A DNA stretch of 15,316 nucleotides from an uncultured Mollicutes bacterium (GTDB lineage: Bacteria > Bacillota_I > Bacilli_A > Acholeplasmatales > Anaeroplasmataceae). Location of the stretch: positions 1 through 15,316 of the forward strand of contig UQGR01000041.1 in assembly GCA_900540705.1 (NCBI GenBank), given 5' to 3'. Below, piece after piece: positions 6,022 through 14,900 of the stretch. The notes under the pieces were generated by a model. That model had not been told where the DNA came from. It did not search any database and saw nothing but the letters and a program-made list of their open reading frames with translations. How positions within the stretch are numbered: the stretch's first letter is position 1; each line of letters opens with the position of its first letter. Position numbers and translations under genes: made by a program.

Positions 6022-6686
6022 ATATATTATTAGCAGAAGATGACAAGTCTTTAAATTCCTTACTTACATCCTATTTGAAAAAAGAAGGATGGCAGGTTTG
6101 CAGCACAGAAAATGGACTTGATGCCTTAAAATTTTTTTACGAACAAAAGTTTGATTTGATTTTAAGTGATATTATGATGCCTCTTTGTGATGGCTATACT
6201 CTTGCTAGAAACGTTAGAGAAAACGATAAAAAGGTTCCTATCTTATTTATGACAGCCAGAGATGATAAGCCTTCTTTTCAGTTAGGCTATCAGGCTGGAA
6301 TAGATGATTATATAACCAAGCCTTTTGATTTAGATGTCTTAATTTTGAAAATCAAGGCTATTCTTAGAAGAACAGCTATAGAAAACAGGAATGAAGTCTC
6401 TATAGGCAATTTAACGATGAACAAGGAGGAGCATGTTGCTGTTATAGATGGCCAGGAAATAGGCTTGTCTGTACGTGAGTTTGAAATATTGTTTCACTTG
6501 CTTTCCTATCCTAGAAAAACATTTACAAGATCATTTTTAATGGAAACCTTTTGGGATTATGATTCCTCTGCCACCTCAAGAACAGTGGATGTATACCTCT
6601 CTAAAATCCGGGATAAGACAAAAAACTGCGATGGCTTTGAAATACAGACGGTTCATGGTCTTGGATATAGGGTGGTATTAAAATGA
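6018..6686 (+). CDS. OmpR/PhoB-family response regulator
   Basis: A 222-residue two-domain regulator. In the receiver domain (1-120) Asp8 and Asp9 form the acidic pocket, Asp51 (in LILSDIMMP) is the phosphoacceptor, and Thr79 and Lys101 (TKPF) complete the switch residues. The winged helix (about 128-222) shows LSVREFEILFHLL, the recognition-helix region SRTVDVYLSKIRDK and the closing HGLGYRVVLK. I place the start at ATG 6018: AGAGGAGG lies 8 nt upstream and MNILLAEDD is the family opening. The in-frame ATG at 5991 would add nine residues with no such site. It overlaps the preceding gene by 4 bp (ATGA) and the kinase gene by 4 bp. Its likely targets include its own operon, through the hexamers at 4614-4652. 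Confidence 0.93.
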   Translation: MNILLAEDDKSLNSLLTSYLKKEGWQVCSTENGLDALKFFYEQKFDLILSDIMMPLCDGYTLARNVRENDKKVPILFMTARDDKPSFQLGYQAGIDDYITKPFDLDVLILKIKAILRRTAIENRNEVSIGNLTMNKEEHVAVIDGQEIGLSVREFEILFHLLSYPRKTFTRSFLMETFWDYDSSATSRTVDVYLSKIRDKTKNCDGFEIQTVHGLGYRVVLK

Positions 6687-7720
6687 GTAATTTAAAAGCT
6701 TCCCTTCAGGGATATCTTATTTTTTTTATCACTGTAGCCATAAATTCTAGCTTAGCTGTCGTAATATATTCTTCAATAAAGGATAAAGAGGAAAACTTTA
6801 TCGCTGGTATTTTAATATTATATATATTTTTCTCTTCCATCCTTTGTGCAACCATAGATTTTATTAGAAGAAGACTGACTGTTGATAAGCCAGTCCGAGA
6901 AATCTTGGAGGCCACAAAGAAAATGACTTATGGCAATTTTGACATTCAATTAGAGCCAAGTCATAAAAGGGATTATACGTCTTATGATTTAATAAAATTG
7001 GATTTAAATCGACTGGCTTTAGAACTATCTAAAATTGAAATGCTAAAAACAGATTTTATATCAAACGTTTCTCATGAGATTAAAACTCCCCTTACCATCA
7101 TTCAAAACTATGCTCAGGCCCTAGAGGATAAGTGCCTACCAGAAAAGGAAAGAAGAACTTATTTAGAATCCTTGCAGGGAGCATGTAAAAGATTAACCAA
7201 TCTGGTCACGGATATTTTAAAATTAAATAAATTAGAAAATGGTGAGCTTTTCCCTCAGTTTAAACGATTTAATGTAAGTGAATCCTTAACTGAACAAATA
7301 TTAGAATTTTTACCATTGATTGAAGCTAAAGATATCCATTTAGAATGTTCTGTGGAGCCAGATATTTTTATTCACAGTGAACAAAGCTATTTAGAACTCG
7401 TTTGGAACAATCTAATTTCTAACGCAATTAAATTCACAGAAAATGAAGGTACCATAAGAATTCAATTAAAATCTTTATATGAAAAGCTAATCTTTACTAT
7501 CGAGGATACTGGCTGTGGTATGCAGGAGGAAACTGGTAAAAGAATTTTTGATAAATTTTATCAAGGAGATACTTCTCATTCCAAAGAGGGAAATGGGCTA
7601 GGCTTGGCCCTTGTCAAGAGAGTAATTGATATTTTGGGTGGTGAAATAACTGTAGAAAGTGAGCTAGGCAAGGGAACAAAATTTCAGGTTTCTATTCGGG
7701 AGGATGGATATGGCAGATAA
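6683..7720 (+). CDS. Sensor histidine kinase with a very short extracellular loop
   Basis: A 345-residue kinase. Two membrane segments (about 11-31 and 42-60) enclose only about ten outer residues, the architecture of intramembrane-sensing kinases. A HAMP-like linker spans about 61-117. The H box FISNVSHEIKTPLT places the phosphorylated His at 131. In the ATPase domain the N box is WNNLISNAIKF (Asn247), G1 is DTGCGM (275-280), the F box is FDKFYQ (289-294) and G2 is GNGLGLAL (303-310), all intact. It overlaps the regulator by 4 bp and the next gene by 11 bp, so the pair is clearly cognate. With so little outer sequence it probably reads its signal from the membrane or from a partner such as the membrane proteins in this operon (inference). 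Confidence 0.93.
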   Translation: MSNLKASLQGYLIFFITVAINSSLAVVIYSSIKDKEENFIAGILILYIFFSSILCATIDFIRRRLTVDKPVREILEATKKMTYGNFDIQLEPSHKRDYTSYDLIKLDLNRLALELSKIEMLKTDFISNVSHEIKTPLTIIQNYAQALEDKCLPEKERRTYLESLQGACKRLTNLVTDILKLNKLENGELFPQFKRFNVSESLTEQILEFLPLIEAKDIHLECSVEPDIFIHSEQSYLELVWNNLISNAIKFTENEGTIRIQLKSLYEKLIFTIEDTGCGMQEETGKRIFDKFYQGDTSHSKEGNGLGLALVKRVIDILGGEITVESELGKGTKFQVSIREDGYGR

Positions 7721-8099
7721 ATTTAAGATTCTATACTCTGCCCCTACTCCAGAGGAAAGAAGATGGATTGAAAAGATAAAAAGAGAGTATGAGCCTATGA
7801 ACAGCTCTACTATTGTAGTCAACAAGATTAGGGCTTTGGACTTAAAAATAAGAATTGTCCCTAAAGTATTCTATATAGGAGCTATAGGTTTAGCTATGAT
7901 AGTTTTTGGGATTGGTTTAACCTGTTTGCTGGAATGGAATTCTATACTTCCTGGAGCTATCATTTCTATACTTGGTATAGGACTTTTATTCTCAGCTTTT
8001 CCAATTTTAAAATCTTTATTAGCTTACTATAAAGAAAAATGGACAAAACAGATTTTAAAATTAGCTAAATCATTATATAAGAAAAATGAAGAAATTTGA
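7710..8099 (+). CDS. Small two-helix membrane protein B, paralogue of the protein at 4698-5045
   Basis: A 129-residue protein. A charged N-terminal region (1-48, with PTPEERRWIEKIKREYEP) precedes two membrane segments (about 50-73 and 81-102) and a basic C-terminal helix. Motifs RALDLK, FGIGL, ILPG, LGIGLLF and YYKEKWTKQILKLAKSL line up one for one with protein A at the front of the operon. I chose ATG 7710 because GGGAGG (7698-7703) is 6 nt upstream; ATG 7704 would directly abut that site. The start lies inside the end of the kinase gene, so translation is coupled. Function is unknown. Having paralogues at both ends of a sensor operon suggests both serve the same membrane complex (inference). 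Confidence 0.7.
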   Translation: MADKFKILYSAPTPEERRWIEKIKREYEPMNSSTIVVNKIRALDLKIRIVPKVFYIGAIGLAMIVFGIGLTCLLEWNSILPGAIISILGIGLLFSAFPILKSLLAYYKEKWTKQILKLAKSLYKKNEEI

Positions 8100-8150
8100 A
8101 TTTTTCACAATTTCCCATAATTTTACGATAATAATACTATTTTTATAGGG

Positions 8151-8216
8151 TATACTATAGGTGTCTTAAAGAGACAGTATCTATCTTAATATCCCTACAA
8201 AGATAGAAACTTTTTT
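8151..8216 (+). promoter_or_regulatory. Candidate short leader or small RNA: -10-like box, stem-loop and T-tract hairpin
   Basis: TATACT (8151-8156) resembles a -10, but no good -35 is present. TGTCT/AGACA (8162-8166 and 8172-8176) forms a small stem. TCTATCTT (8180-8187) pairs with AAGATAGA (8200-8207), followed by AAC and TTTTTT (8211-8216), a weak terminator shape. This could end the upstream operon or a short RNA of about 55 nt. It matches no riboswitch or sRNA class that I recognise. The whole gap 8100-8332 holds no gene. Confidence 0.3.
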
Positions 8217-8245
8217 CATAAGCAAACTATAACTCTCCCAATTAT

Positions 8246-8283
8246 GGGTAAAGGGCAGCCGATGTAAAGGTTGCCCTTTATCC
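8246..8283 (+). promoter_or_regulatory. 15-bp inverted repeat just upstream of the second regulator's promoter
   Basis: GGGTAAAGGGCAGCC (8246-8260) pairs with GGTTGCCCTTTATCC (8269-8283), with two G-T wobbles, around an 8-nt loop. Only TTT follows, so it is a poor terminator. Its right arm covers the position of the -35 (8277-8282) for the TATAAT at 8300-8305. It could therefore be an operator, or a terminator/attenuator for RNA coming from upstream. Confidence 0.5.
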
Positions 8284-8305
8284 TTTAAAGATATTGTTAT
8301 ATAAT
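8277..8305 (+). promoter_or_regulatory. Putative promoter of the second two-component/cardiolipin synthase operon
   Basis: TATAAT (8300-8305) is a perfect -10. A weak -35, TTTATC (8277-8282), lies 17 bp upstream inside the right arm of the inverted repeat. A start near 8312 would leave a short leader containing GGAGG (8320-8324) before the ATG at 8333. Confidence 0.45.
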
Positions 8306-8332
8306 ATAGATAAGAAAATGGAGGTTCAGAAG

Positions 8333-9010
8333 ATGTATAAAATTGCATTAGTTGAGGATGAAAAAAATTTAGCGGCTCTTGTTGTGAAATATCTCTGTGC
8401 AGAAGGCTATGAGGTAGTGTGGTATGCGACAGGGGAGGATGCTGAAAAAGCGATTGATGAAAGTATTGATTTATGGATTTTAGATATTATGCTGCCAGGA
8501 ATCGTTAGTGGATATGATTTAATTAAAAAAATACATGCGGAAAATGCTGTCAAACCGATTATCTTTACATCAGCTCGAGATCAGGATATAGATAAAATTA
8601 TGGGATTGGAGCTTGGAAGTGATGATTACCTTGCGAAGCCTTATTCTATACGGGAGCTCGTTCTTCGGGTGAAAAATTTACTAATTAGAAGCTATCAACA
8701 TCTACAAACAAAAGATTTAAAGAATGAAACGAGAATCGGGAACTATCTATTAGATAAGGATCGAAGAAGTGTTTATTATGATAATTCTCTGCTTCAGCTG
8801 ACCTCTAAGGAATATGACCTTTTGTTATATTTGGTTGAAAATCCTGGAAAGGCCTTTTCCAGAGATCAAATTTTAAATGCGGTTTGGGGAGAAGATTATT
8901 TTGGCAGTGACCGGGTTGTTGACGATTTGCTTAGAAGATTGAGACAGAAAATGCCTGAGCTTCAAATTGAAACAATTTATGGATATGGATATAGGTTATT
9001 AGTAGCATGA
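8333..9010 (+). CDS. OmpR/PhoB-family response regulator (second system)
   Basis: A 225-residue regulator. The receiver has Glu8 and Asp9 (ALVEDE), phosphoacceptor Asp51 (LWILDIMLPG), Ser80 (FTSAR) and Lys102 (AKPYS). The DNA-binding winged helix (about 134-225) includes LTSKEYDLLLYLVENPG, SDRVVDDLLRRLRQK and YGYGYRLLVA. The start is ATG 8333: GGAGG (8320-8324) is 8 nt upstream and MYKIALVEDE is the normal family start. An in-frame ATG at 8294 would place 13 atypical residues in front. Its stop overlaps the kinase start (ATGA, 9007-9010). It is only distantly similar to the first regulator, so the two systems are not a recent duplication. Confidence 0.93.
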   Translation: MYKIALVEDEKNLAALVVKYLCAEGYEVVWYATGEDAEKAIDESIDLWILDIMLPGIVSGYDLIKKIHAENAVKPIIFTSARDQDIDKIMGLELGSDDYLAKPYSIRELVLRVKNLLIRSYQHLQTKDLKNETRIGNYLLDKDRRSVYYDNSLLQLTSKEYDLLLYLVENPGKAFSRDQILNAVWGEDYFGSDRVVDDLLRRLRQKMPELQIETIYGYGYRLLVA

Positions 9011-10299
9011 GAAAAATTTCTATTTCTAGTCAAATTGTAATTTTATTTATTTTAGTTCTTTTAGCATCTGTTTCAGCATTTACTGGATTAACTTTAGTAA
9101 GAATTCATTTTATTGCAGAGGATGAGACCTTTTCAAGACTTATCACGTATTCTACATTATTTGATACTCACGAAATTACAGGAGACGTGGATTTTCGAGA
9201 TATGGAGGTTGTCTATTTAAGAGTTGAAAATGGGAAGACGATTCATTCAGAGGATTTATATCAATATGTTAATGAGGATGATTTAGAAAAAATCATAAAC
9301 GAATTTTCTCAAGCCGAGCCTAAATATATCCATCCGAATAAAATAAGTAATTTTGAAGGGAAATCTATTTATTATGTAATATCCTCTAAGGATGCTGGTA
9401 AAAGCTTTACTTTGTTACTTACAACTTCTTTATATGCAACGAATCTTGTAAAGAAAACCTCCATCCAATTAATTTTGGTATTCTTAATTATTAGCTGTCT
9501 TTCTATTTTGGTGATTGCTATATGGGGAAGTCAGTTTGCGAGAAGATTACATAGAATTCAAAACCACATTCTTTCTCTTCCAAGAAATGCCTATCAAACC
9601 TCCTATGCCGATGACGGGTTAGATGAAGTAGGAGAACTATCACGCGCAGTAGAGGTCATGCGTGAGGAAATTAAGGAAAGTGAACGAACCAAACAGGAAA
9701 TGCTTCAAAATATCAGTCATGATTTTAAGACTCCAATTGCGGTAATTAAATCCTATGCAGAGGCTCAGCAGGATGGTATGGCTGATGAGGACAGCAGTAA
9801 AATTATCATCGCTCAAACGGAAATTTTAAAAAATAAGGTGAATCGTTTACTGCAGTATAACTCCTTAGAATATCTTCAAAAGGATCGGGAATTTGAGGAT
9901 GTCAATATGAAGGAGATTGTAGAGGAAGTCATTCAGGGCTATAAGTTTCAAACAAATATAGATATTGAATTAGACCTGCAAGAGGATGTTTTCTTTAAGG
10001 GGTATAGAGAAAATTATTACACGATTGTAGATAATATTGTTGATAATGCGAAAAGATATGCAAAAACTAAAATAAAGATTGTATTAAAAAAGGATCGCCT
10101 GCGTATTTATAATGATGGAGATCCAATTGATGAGCAGTTTATTCGAAACTCTTTTCGGCCTTATGAAAAAGGAAGTAAGGGTGAATTTGGATTAGGAATG
10201 TCCATCGTCAAAAAGACGGTTGACTTCTTTGGCATGCAGCTCCTAGTGAAAAATGAGGCGATTGGCGTTTCCTTTATCATTACAACACCTAAAAATTAA
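9007..10299 (+). CDS. Sensor histidine kinase with extracellular domain (second system)
   Basis: A 430-residue kinase. Membrane segment 1 (about 9-31) and segment 2 (about 152-173) enclose about 120 outer residues with mixed alpha/beta character and many acids, possibly a PAS-like sensor fold. A HAMP region follows (about 174-226), then the H box MLQNISHDFKTPIAV with His238. The N box is VDNIVDNAKRYA (Asn347), G1 is NDGDPI (369-374), a variant common in this kinase subgroup, and G2 is GEFGLGMSIV (392-401). All catalytic parts are present, so it should be active. It overlaps the regulator by 4 bp and is followed 12 bp later by a cardiolipin synthase gene, which points to a membrane or cell-envelope signal (inference). 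Confidence 0.92.
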   Translation: MRKISISSQIVILFILVLLASVSAFTGLTLVRIHFIAEDETFSRLITYSTLFDTHEITGDVDFRDMEVVYLRVENGKTIHSEDLYQYVNEDDLEKIINEFSQAEPKYIHPNKISNFEGKSIYYVISSKDAGKSFTLLLTTSLYATNLVKKTSIQLILVFLIISCLSILVIAIWGSQFARRLHRIQNHILSLPRNAYQTSYADDGLDEVGELSRAVEVMREEIKESERTKQEMLQNISHDFKTPIAVIKSYAEAQQDGMADEDSSKIIIAQTEILKNKVNRLLQYNSLEYLQKDREFEDVNMKEIVEEVIQGYKFQTNIDIELDLQEDVFFKGYRENYYTIVDNIVDNAKRYAKTKIKIVLKKDRLRIYNDGDPIDEQFIRNSFRPYEKGSKGEFGLGMSIVKKTVDFFGMQLLVKNEAIGVSFIITTPKN

Positions 10300-10311
10300 G
10301 GAGGTGAGAGG

Positions 10312-11856
10312 ATGACTCTTAATGAAAGAAATAGTGTACCTATATGGAAGAGACTAATCATTTTGATTATTACCCTGTTGGTATTTGCACTACAGGTTGC
10401 GTTATTCGCATTGATGTTTCAAATCAACTTTTCTTCAGACTTCAATATAATAACTTATATCATAATTGAAGTGTTTGCGGCGGCGATTGTCTTACATATC
10501 ATTCACAAGCCTATGCTGACAAACTACAAGCTGACCTGGTCTATTTTGATTTTGATTATGCCATTACCGTTTTCTCTTCTTTATTGGCTAAACCACAGAG
10601 GAAGAAGGCTTCCTAAGTATAAACAAAGAAAAATGAAGTTGAAATATAAAAACTATGCTGTGGAAAATAGTTTGATTGAAACCTTAAATCAGCTGGATGC
10701 TAAGGCGGCTAAACAAGCTCGTGTGGTCCATTCCGATACGGGATATCCGGTATATAGAAATACCAAATATACATTTTTACCGGATGGGTTAGTAAAGTTT
10801 GAGGATTTCATAGAAGAGGTTTCCAAGGCTCAAAAGTATATATTTATAGAATCCTTTATTATGAGTAATGGCTATGTATTGGATCAGCTTCTCCCCATTC
10901 TTGAAAAAAAAGGAGGTCAAGGGGTTGAGATTAAAATCATTTATGATGATTTAGGGTCAAAAGCCACATTAAAATCTAAAATAATTAAACAGTTTACTAA
11001 AATACCGAATTGTCAGATTGTGAACTACAATCCCCTTGGTTTAAACATTAATCCTGCCTTTAATTATCGAGACCATCGTAAAATCATCGTTATAGATGGA
11101 AAAATAGCCTATTGCGGCGGAGATAACCTTGCGGATGAATATATCCATAAGAAGGAACGATTTGGCTTTTGGCGAGATAATTGTGGAAAATATGAGGGAG
11201 AAGCTGTTGCTGGCTTTGTGGCCCTATTCATTGAAACCTGGTATATGTCGACAACCACCTTTTTAAAAATTGAGGATTATATTACTGAAACTGAGATATT
11301 AAAGGATTCTAGCTTTGTTATGCCCTTTGGAGATGGCCCATCTAACGGAACAAATGTTGGGTATGACGTGTTTAGGTCTTTGATTACTAGTGCGGATAAG
11401 ACCCTTTATATTTCAACGCCCTATCTGGTCATTGACGATGGTATGATTGAAAGCATCGCTCTTGCTGCTAAAAGTGGAGTGGATGTGAGAATTTTAATGC
11501 CAGGTATACCCGATAAAAAATCTGCATTCTATTTGGCAAGGTATCATTATCGAGAAATATTAAAAGCTGGTGGTAAAATTTATGAGTTTTCCAAGGGCTT
11601 CAATCATGCAAAAAATATTATTGTAGATAATAAATATGCATTTATTGGAACTATAAATATGGATTTTAGAAGCTTATTTCTTCACTATGAATGTGGAGCC
11701 TTGATTCTACTGGATGATGAAATAAAGAAGATGCAGGAAGACTTTTTAAAGGCCTGTAATGAAAGTAAGCAGATTACCTATGAGGAATGGAAGAAACGTC
11801 CTTGGTGGCAGCGTTTGGTATCCTATATCTTTTACTTATTTGCCCCAATGTTTTAA
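10312..11856 (+). CDS. cls: Cardiolipin synthase (phospholipase D superfamily)
   Basis: This enzyme condenses two phosphatidylglycerol molecules into cardiolipin and glycerol at the inner membrane. The 514-residue product has N-terminal membrane segments (about 14-37, 43-64 and 73-93), the basic motif NHRGRRLPKYKQRK, then two PLD domains. HKD motif 1 is HRKIIVID (His255, Lys257, Asp262) followed by GGDN. Motif 2 is HAKNIIVD (His432, Lys434, Asp439) followed by IGTINMD. Both motifs are complete. The near-consensus site AAGGAGGTGA (10298-10307) overlaps the kinase stop, so the gene should be well translated and co-expressed with the two-component genes. A terminator follows at 11870. The link suggests cardiolipin content is an output of the sensor. 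Confidence 0.95.
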   Translation: MTLNERNSVPIWKRLIILIITLLVFALQVALFALMFQINFSSDFNIITYIIIEVFAAAIVLHIIHKPMLTNYKLTWSILILIMPLPFSLLYWLNHRGRRLPKYKQRKMKLKYKNYAVENSLIETLNQLDAKAAKQARVVHSDTGYPVYRNTKYTFLPDGLVKFEDFIEEVSKAQKYIFIESFIMSNGYVLDQLLPILEKKGGQGVEIKIIYDDLGSKATLKSKIIKQFTKIPNCQIVNYNPLGLNINPAFNYRDHRKIIVIDGKIAYCGGDNLADEYIHKKERFGFWRDNCGKYEGEAVAGFVALFIETWYMSTTTFLKIEDYITETEILKDSSFVMPFGDGPSNGTNVGYDVFRSLITSADKTLYISTPYLVIDDGMIESIALAAKSGVDVRILMPGIPDKKSAFYLARYHYREILKAGGKIYEFSKGFNHAKNIIVDNKYAFIGTINMDFRSLFLHYECGALILLDDEIKKMQEDFLKACNESKQITYEEWKKRPWWQRLVSYIFYLFAPMF

Positions 11857-11869
11857 TATAAACCTTATG

Positions 11870-11900
11870 CACTCTTTAAGCCTAAAGAGTGTTTTTTTTT
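11870..11900 (+). terminator. Intrinsic terminator of the regulator-kinase-cls operon
   Basis: CACTCTTTA (11870-11878) pairs perfectly with TAAAGAGTG (11883-11891) around the loop AGCC and is followed by nine T residues (11892-11900). Confidence 0.92.
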
Positions 11901-11932
11901 AAAAAAAAGATACTCAGTCAAAAGACTGAGTA
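11901..11932 (-). terminator. Intrinsic terminator of the pectinesterase gene
   Basis: Read on the minus strand, TACTCAGTC (11932-11924) pairs perfectly with GACTGAGTA (11919-11911) around TTTT. TC and eight T residues (11908-11901) follow. It lies 15 bp after the stop of the minus-strand gene and abuts the plus-strand terminator, so the two convergent units are insulated. Confidence 0.92.
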
Positions 11933-11947
11933 CCTAAAGTGATTTAA

Positions 11948-14900
11948 TTATGCAGCAGGTTTGATATTGATACCGTAGTAGTTAATACCATTTACGATAC
12001 CTTCTAATCTATAAACTTGACCACAATCTAATGTAATTGTGAATTTCTTAGGATTCTTTGCATCATCACAAATGTAATTTTCACCAATTTGTGTACCAGC
12101 AGCATTTAGTACCTTAAATCCACGAGTTAAATCGCTACTAGAAGAAGTTAATGCAAATACTTCGATTACGGCCTGACCACCGAATTGAGAAAGGTCAATC
12201 TCAATAACACGACCAACACCATTACATTTTAAACGCTTAGTAGTAGTAACTGCATTACCATTTACATCAGTAATTGTTTTAGAGTTAGCATCTACAGTAA
12301 ATTTAGCGCCAGAGGTTCCCTTTAAGGTGATTATACCATTTGTACCCCAAGCCATATCCGTTGTGATATCACCATCTGCTAAATCATCAGAGATAACAGA
12401 GAAGGAAGGCAATACGGCACTATCCATAAACTTAACATAGATTGTTGTGTTCTCTGTTAAAACAGTATCAAAATCAAATGCAGTTGTACAAGCTGCATCA
12501 CTGAAGAAGCCTGCAAAGGTTTGACCAGCTGGAACGTTTACGAATTCTCTAATTTCACTTTCTGTTATAGTTGAACCTTGATAAGCAAAGTTTTGTAAAA
12601 CCATATTATCCGTGTCATCAACATTCTTTAAAGTGATGGTTGCATCCTTTGTTGCAAATGGACCAGCCCAAGAAGCCGCATATTCAACTTGACCATTAGA
12701 AGCCGCAAAGATTGTCTTTAAGCTTGCATATGGAGCAGCAGTTGCTTCATCTACTACGGTACATGTATCAGCTAAAGAAGCTTGGATTGCACCAGCACCA
12801 GTGTTATTGTATTCTAATAATTGGCTTGCTACTGGGGCAGCATTCATTTTACCATAACGGTCATTTAGATTCTTTCCTTCAGGAGTGATTTCTCCATAAG
12901 CTTCTGTAGAAATATGAGCGCCTAATTCAGAATTCATAACCATAACTCTCATGTCTACATCCCAACCACGAGCAATAGAAGTAGAACCATTCATGGTTTG
13001 ATCGTCTGCTGTAAAGGTACAATTATTGAAGATATAGCCATATTCAATCGCGTCAACACCAGTTTTTGTATTACCCTTGGTTGCTACTACATATCCACCA
13101 TTGTTCTGGTCAACACCAGCACCTAAGGTATGAATTTCTGACTTTTCAAAGTATGCAGTTGCATTGTATCCGAAGATATAATCTGTACGTCCTTCAATGA
13201 AGCATCCTAAATAATACTGACGGCCAATTTGTGCCTCTAACGTATCATGATAAGATGTGAATGTACAACCTACAAAGGCAGATTTGTCTGCTTGATTTAA
13301 TAAAGCTACAGCCTGTGTATTGCTTGTAAGAGTTAATGATTCATTATATAAAGCATTTGTATTCCAGTAATTCTTGAAAGTGATACCCATTGCGCTAAAG
13401 CCTTCAGCATCTGGTCTTACACATACAGAAGCAGAACCATCTGTGCTATGTACAGAAACGCCGCTTGGGTCTAATAAACCATTTAAAGCATTGAACTCAA
13501 TGGTTGAAGTATGAGCACGATATGCAGCATAAGTTTCCTCAGTTGCAGTTTCATAATTGAATTCCTGTTCTAATGCCCAAGTATTCGTTATTACAACATT
13601 AGGAAGATTAATTTCTACCTTTTCGAAATAAGTCTTGCCTTCAGCTAAAACTAACATCTTAACCGCATTATCAGGAGCCTTAGTTAATTCTAAGAATTTT
13701 AATGCTTGATTGATGGTATGGAAGTTATAAGCGTCTCCTGTAGCACTAATAGCGTTGTCAGGGTTAACGTTTACCATAACCATAGACTCAGCAGATAAAT
13801 CTGGGGCAGCGACAACCTCAATAGAGTAATCTGCTGTTTTTGTTGTATCATTTTTGAAAGAAACTATAACGCTCTTATTTCCGGCAGTAGTTAAATCTAC
13901 TGGAGATATTGTATATTCAGAGCTATCTAAGATAAATTCGATATACTTATCTGTTGTTTCAGGTAATAGGCATTTTGCTTTTACAGTTAAATTTGTTGTA
14001 TTAAATGTATCATTTAAATTAAATACAGTTTGAAGAGGCTTAGTTACATATTTAACACTACCACTTCCGGCTTCAATGACATAATCATATAAAACAACCT
14101 CTGATATTTCACATACATTTACGGTATATGTTTTAGTATAGGTTGTAGTTGCATCTACTAAATGAGTGATGGTTACTGTCTTTTTACCAGCAGTAGTAAA
14201 GTCTTCACATTGAACTGAGAATTTTTCGGATGGTAATAAATCCTTACGTCCATTTTCATAAGCTAAATATACGCTTAAACCAGTAGAATTAAATTCTCTG
14301 CCTAATAAGAAATCTGTTTGAACACCAGATAATTCTAATTCAATACCAGTTGTTGGACCCTGAGGTAATTTTTCAGTTAATGCAAAATCATAGAAACGAA
14401 CGGAACCTGTTCCAACGATTTCATATGTTCCGGCAACTAAGCCAGTTACAGAAGCATTAAATTCTGCAGATCCACCTGCTAGGTTACCACTTTCATATAC
14501 TACCTCTTGTGTAGCCTTGTTTCGGATTACAAAGTTTCCTGCAGAGCTTGAACCCCATTTTGCAGTGAAGGTAAAGCCATTGTTTGTTTCAGCTCCACCT
14601 AGGGTAAATTCAAACTTCTTATTTTGAGTATTAATGCAGTTTCTAGCGCCAATTTCAAATCTAGCACCAGCACCTACAAAGAATTTTCCAAATGTAGAGT
14701 CAGCTGTAATAGAAACATTTCCTGATGGATTAGCTACGATAGTAGCTGCTGATTCTGCGAAATTCCAAACTGTATTTACAGTATCATAGGCTTGTTCCCA
14801 TTTTGCATATAATGTAATTCCGTCTACAGCCTCATCATCGAAGTTAACAGAAGTAGTACAGCCTGAATCCTTGAACCAGCCTGCAAAGGAATAATACTTT

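Noticed and set aside
5991..6686. Upstream start of the first response regulator at 5991
   Set aside because: ATG 6018 has AGAGGAGG at the right distance and gives the normal family N-terminus with ATGA coupling.
8160..8290. Known riboswitch (c-di-GMP, preQ1, fluoride, ZTP types considered)
   Set aside because: Short words such as GCAAAC occur, but none of the conserved cores or junctions of these classes could be assembled.
8294..9010. Upstream start of the second regulator at 8294
   Set aside because: The extra 13 residues are atypical, and the candidate -10 (8300-8305) and the ribosome site (8320-8324) would lie inside the coding region.
11948..13783. A complete pectinesterase gene starting at ATG 13783
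   Set aside because: The same frame stays open to the window edge and encodes recognisable domains. No ribosome site precedes 13783, and an Ig-like domain runs up to that point without a break.
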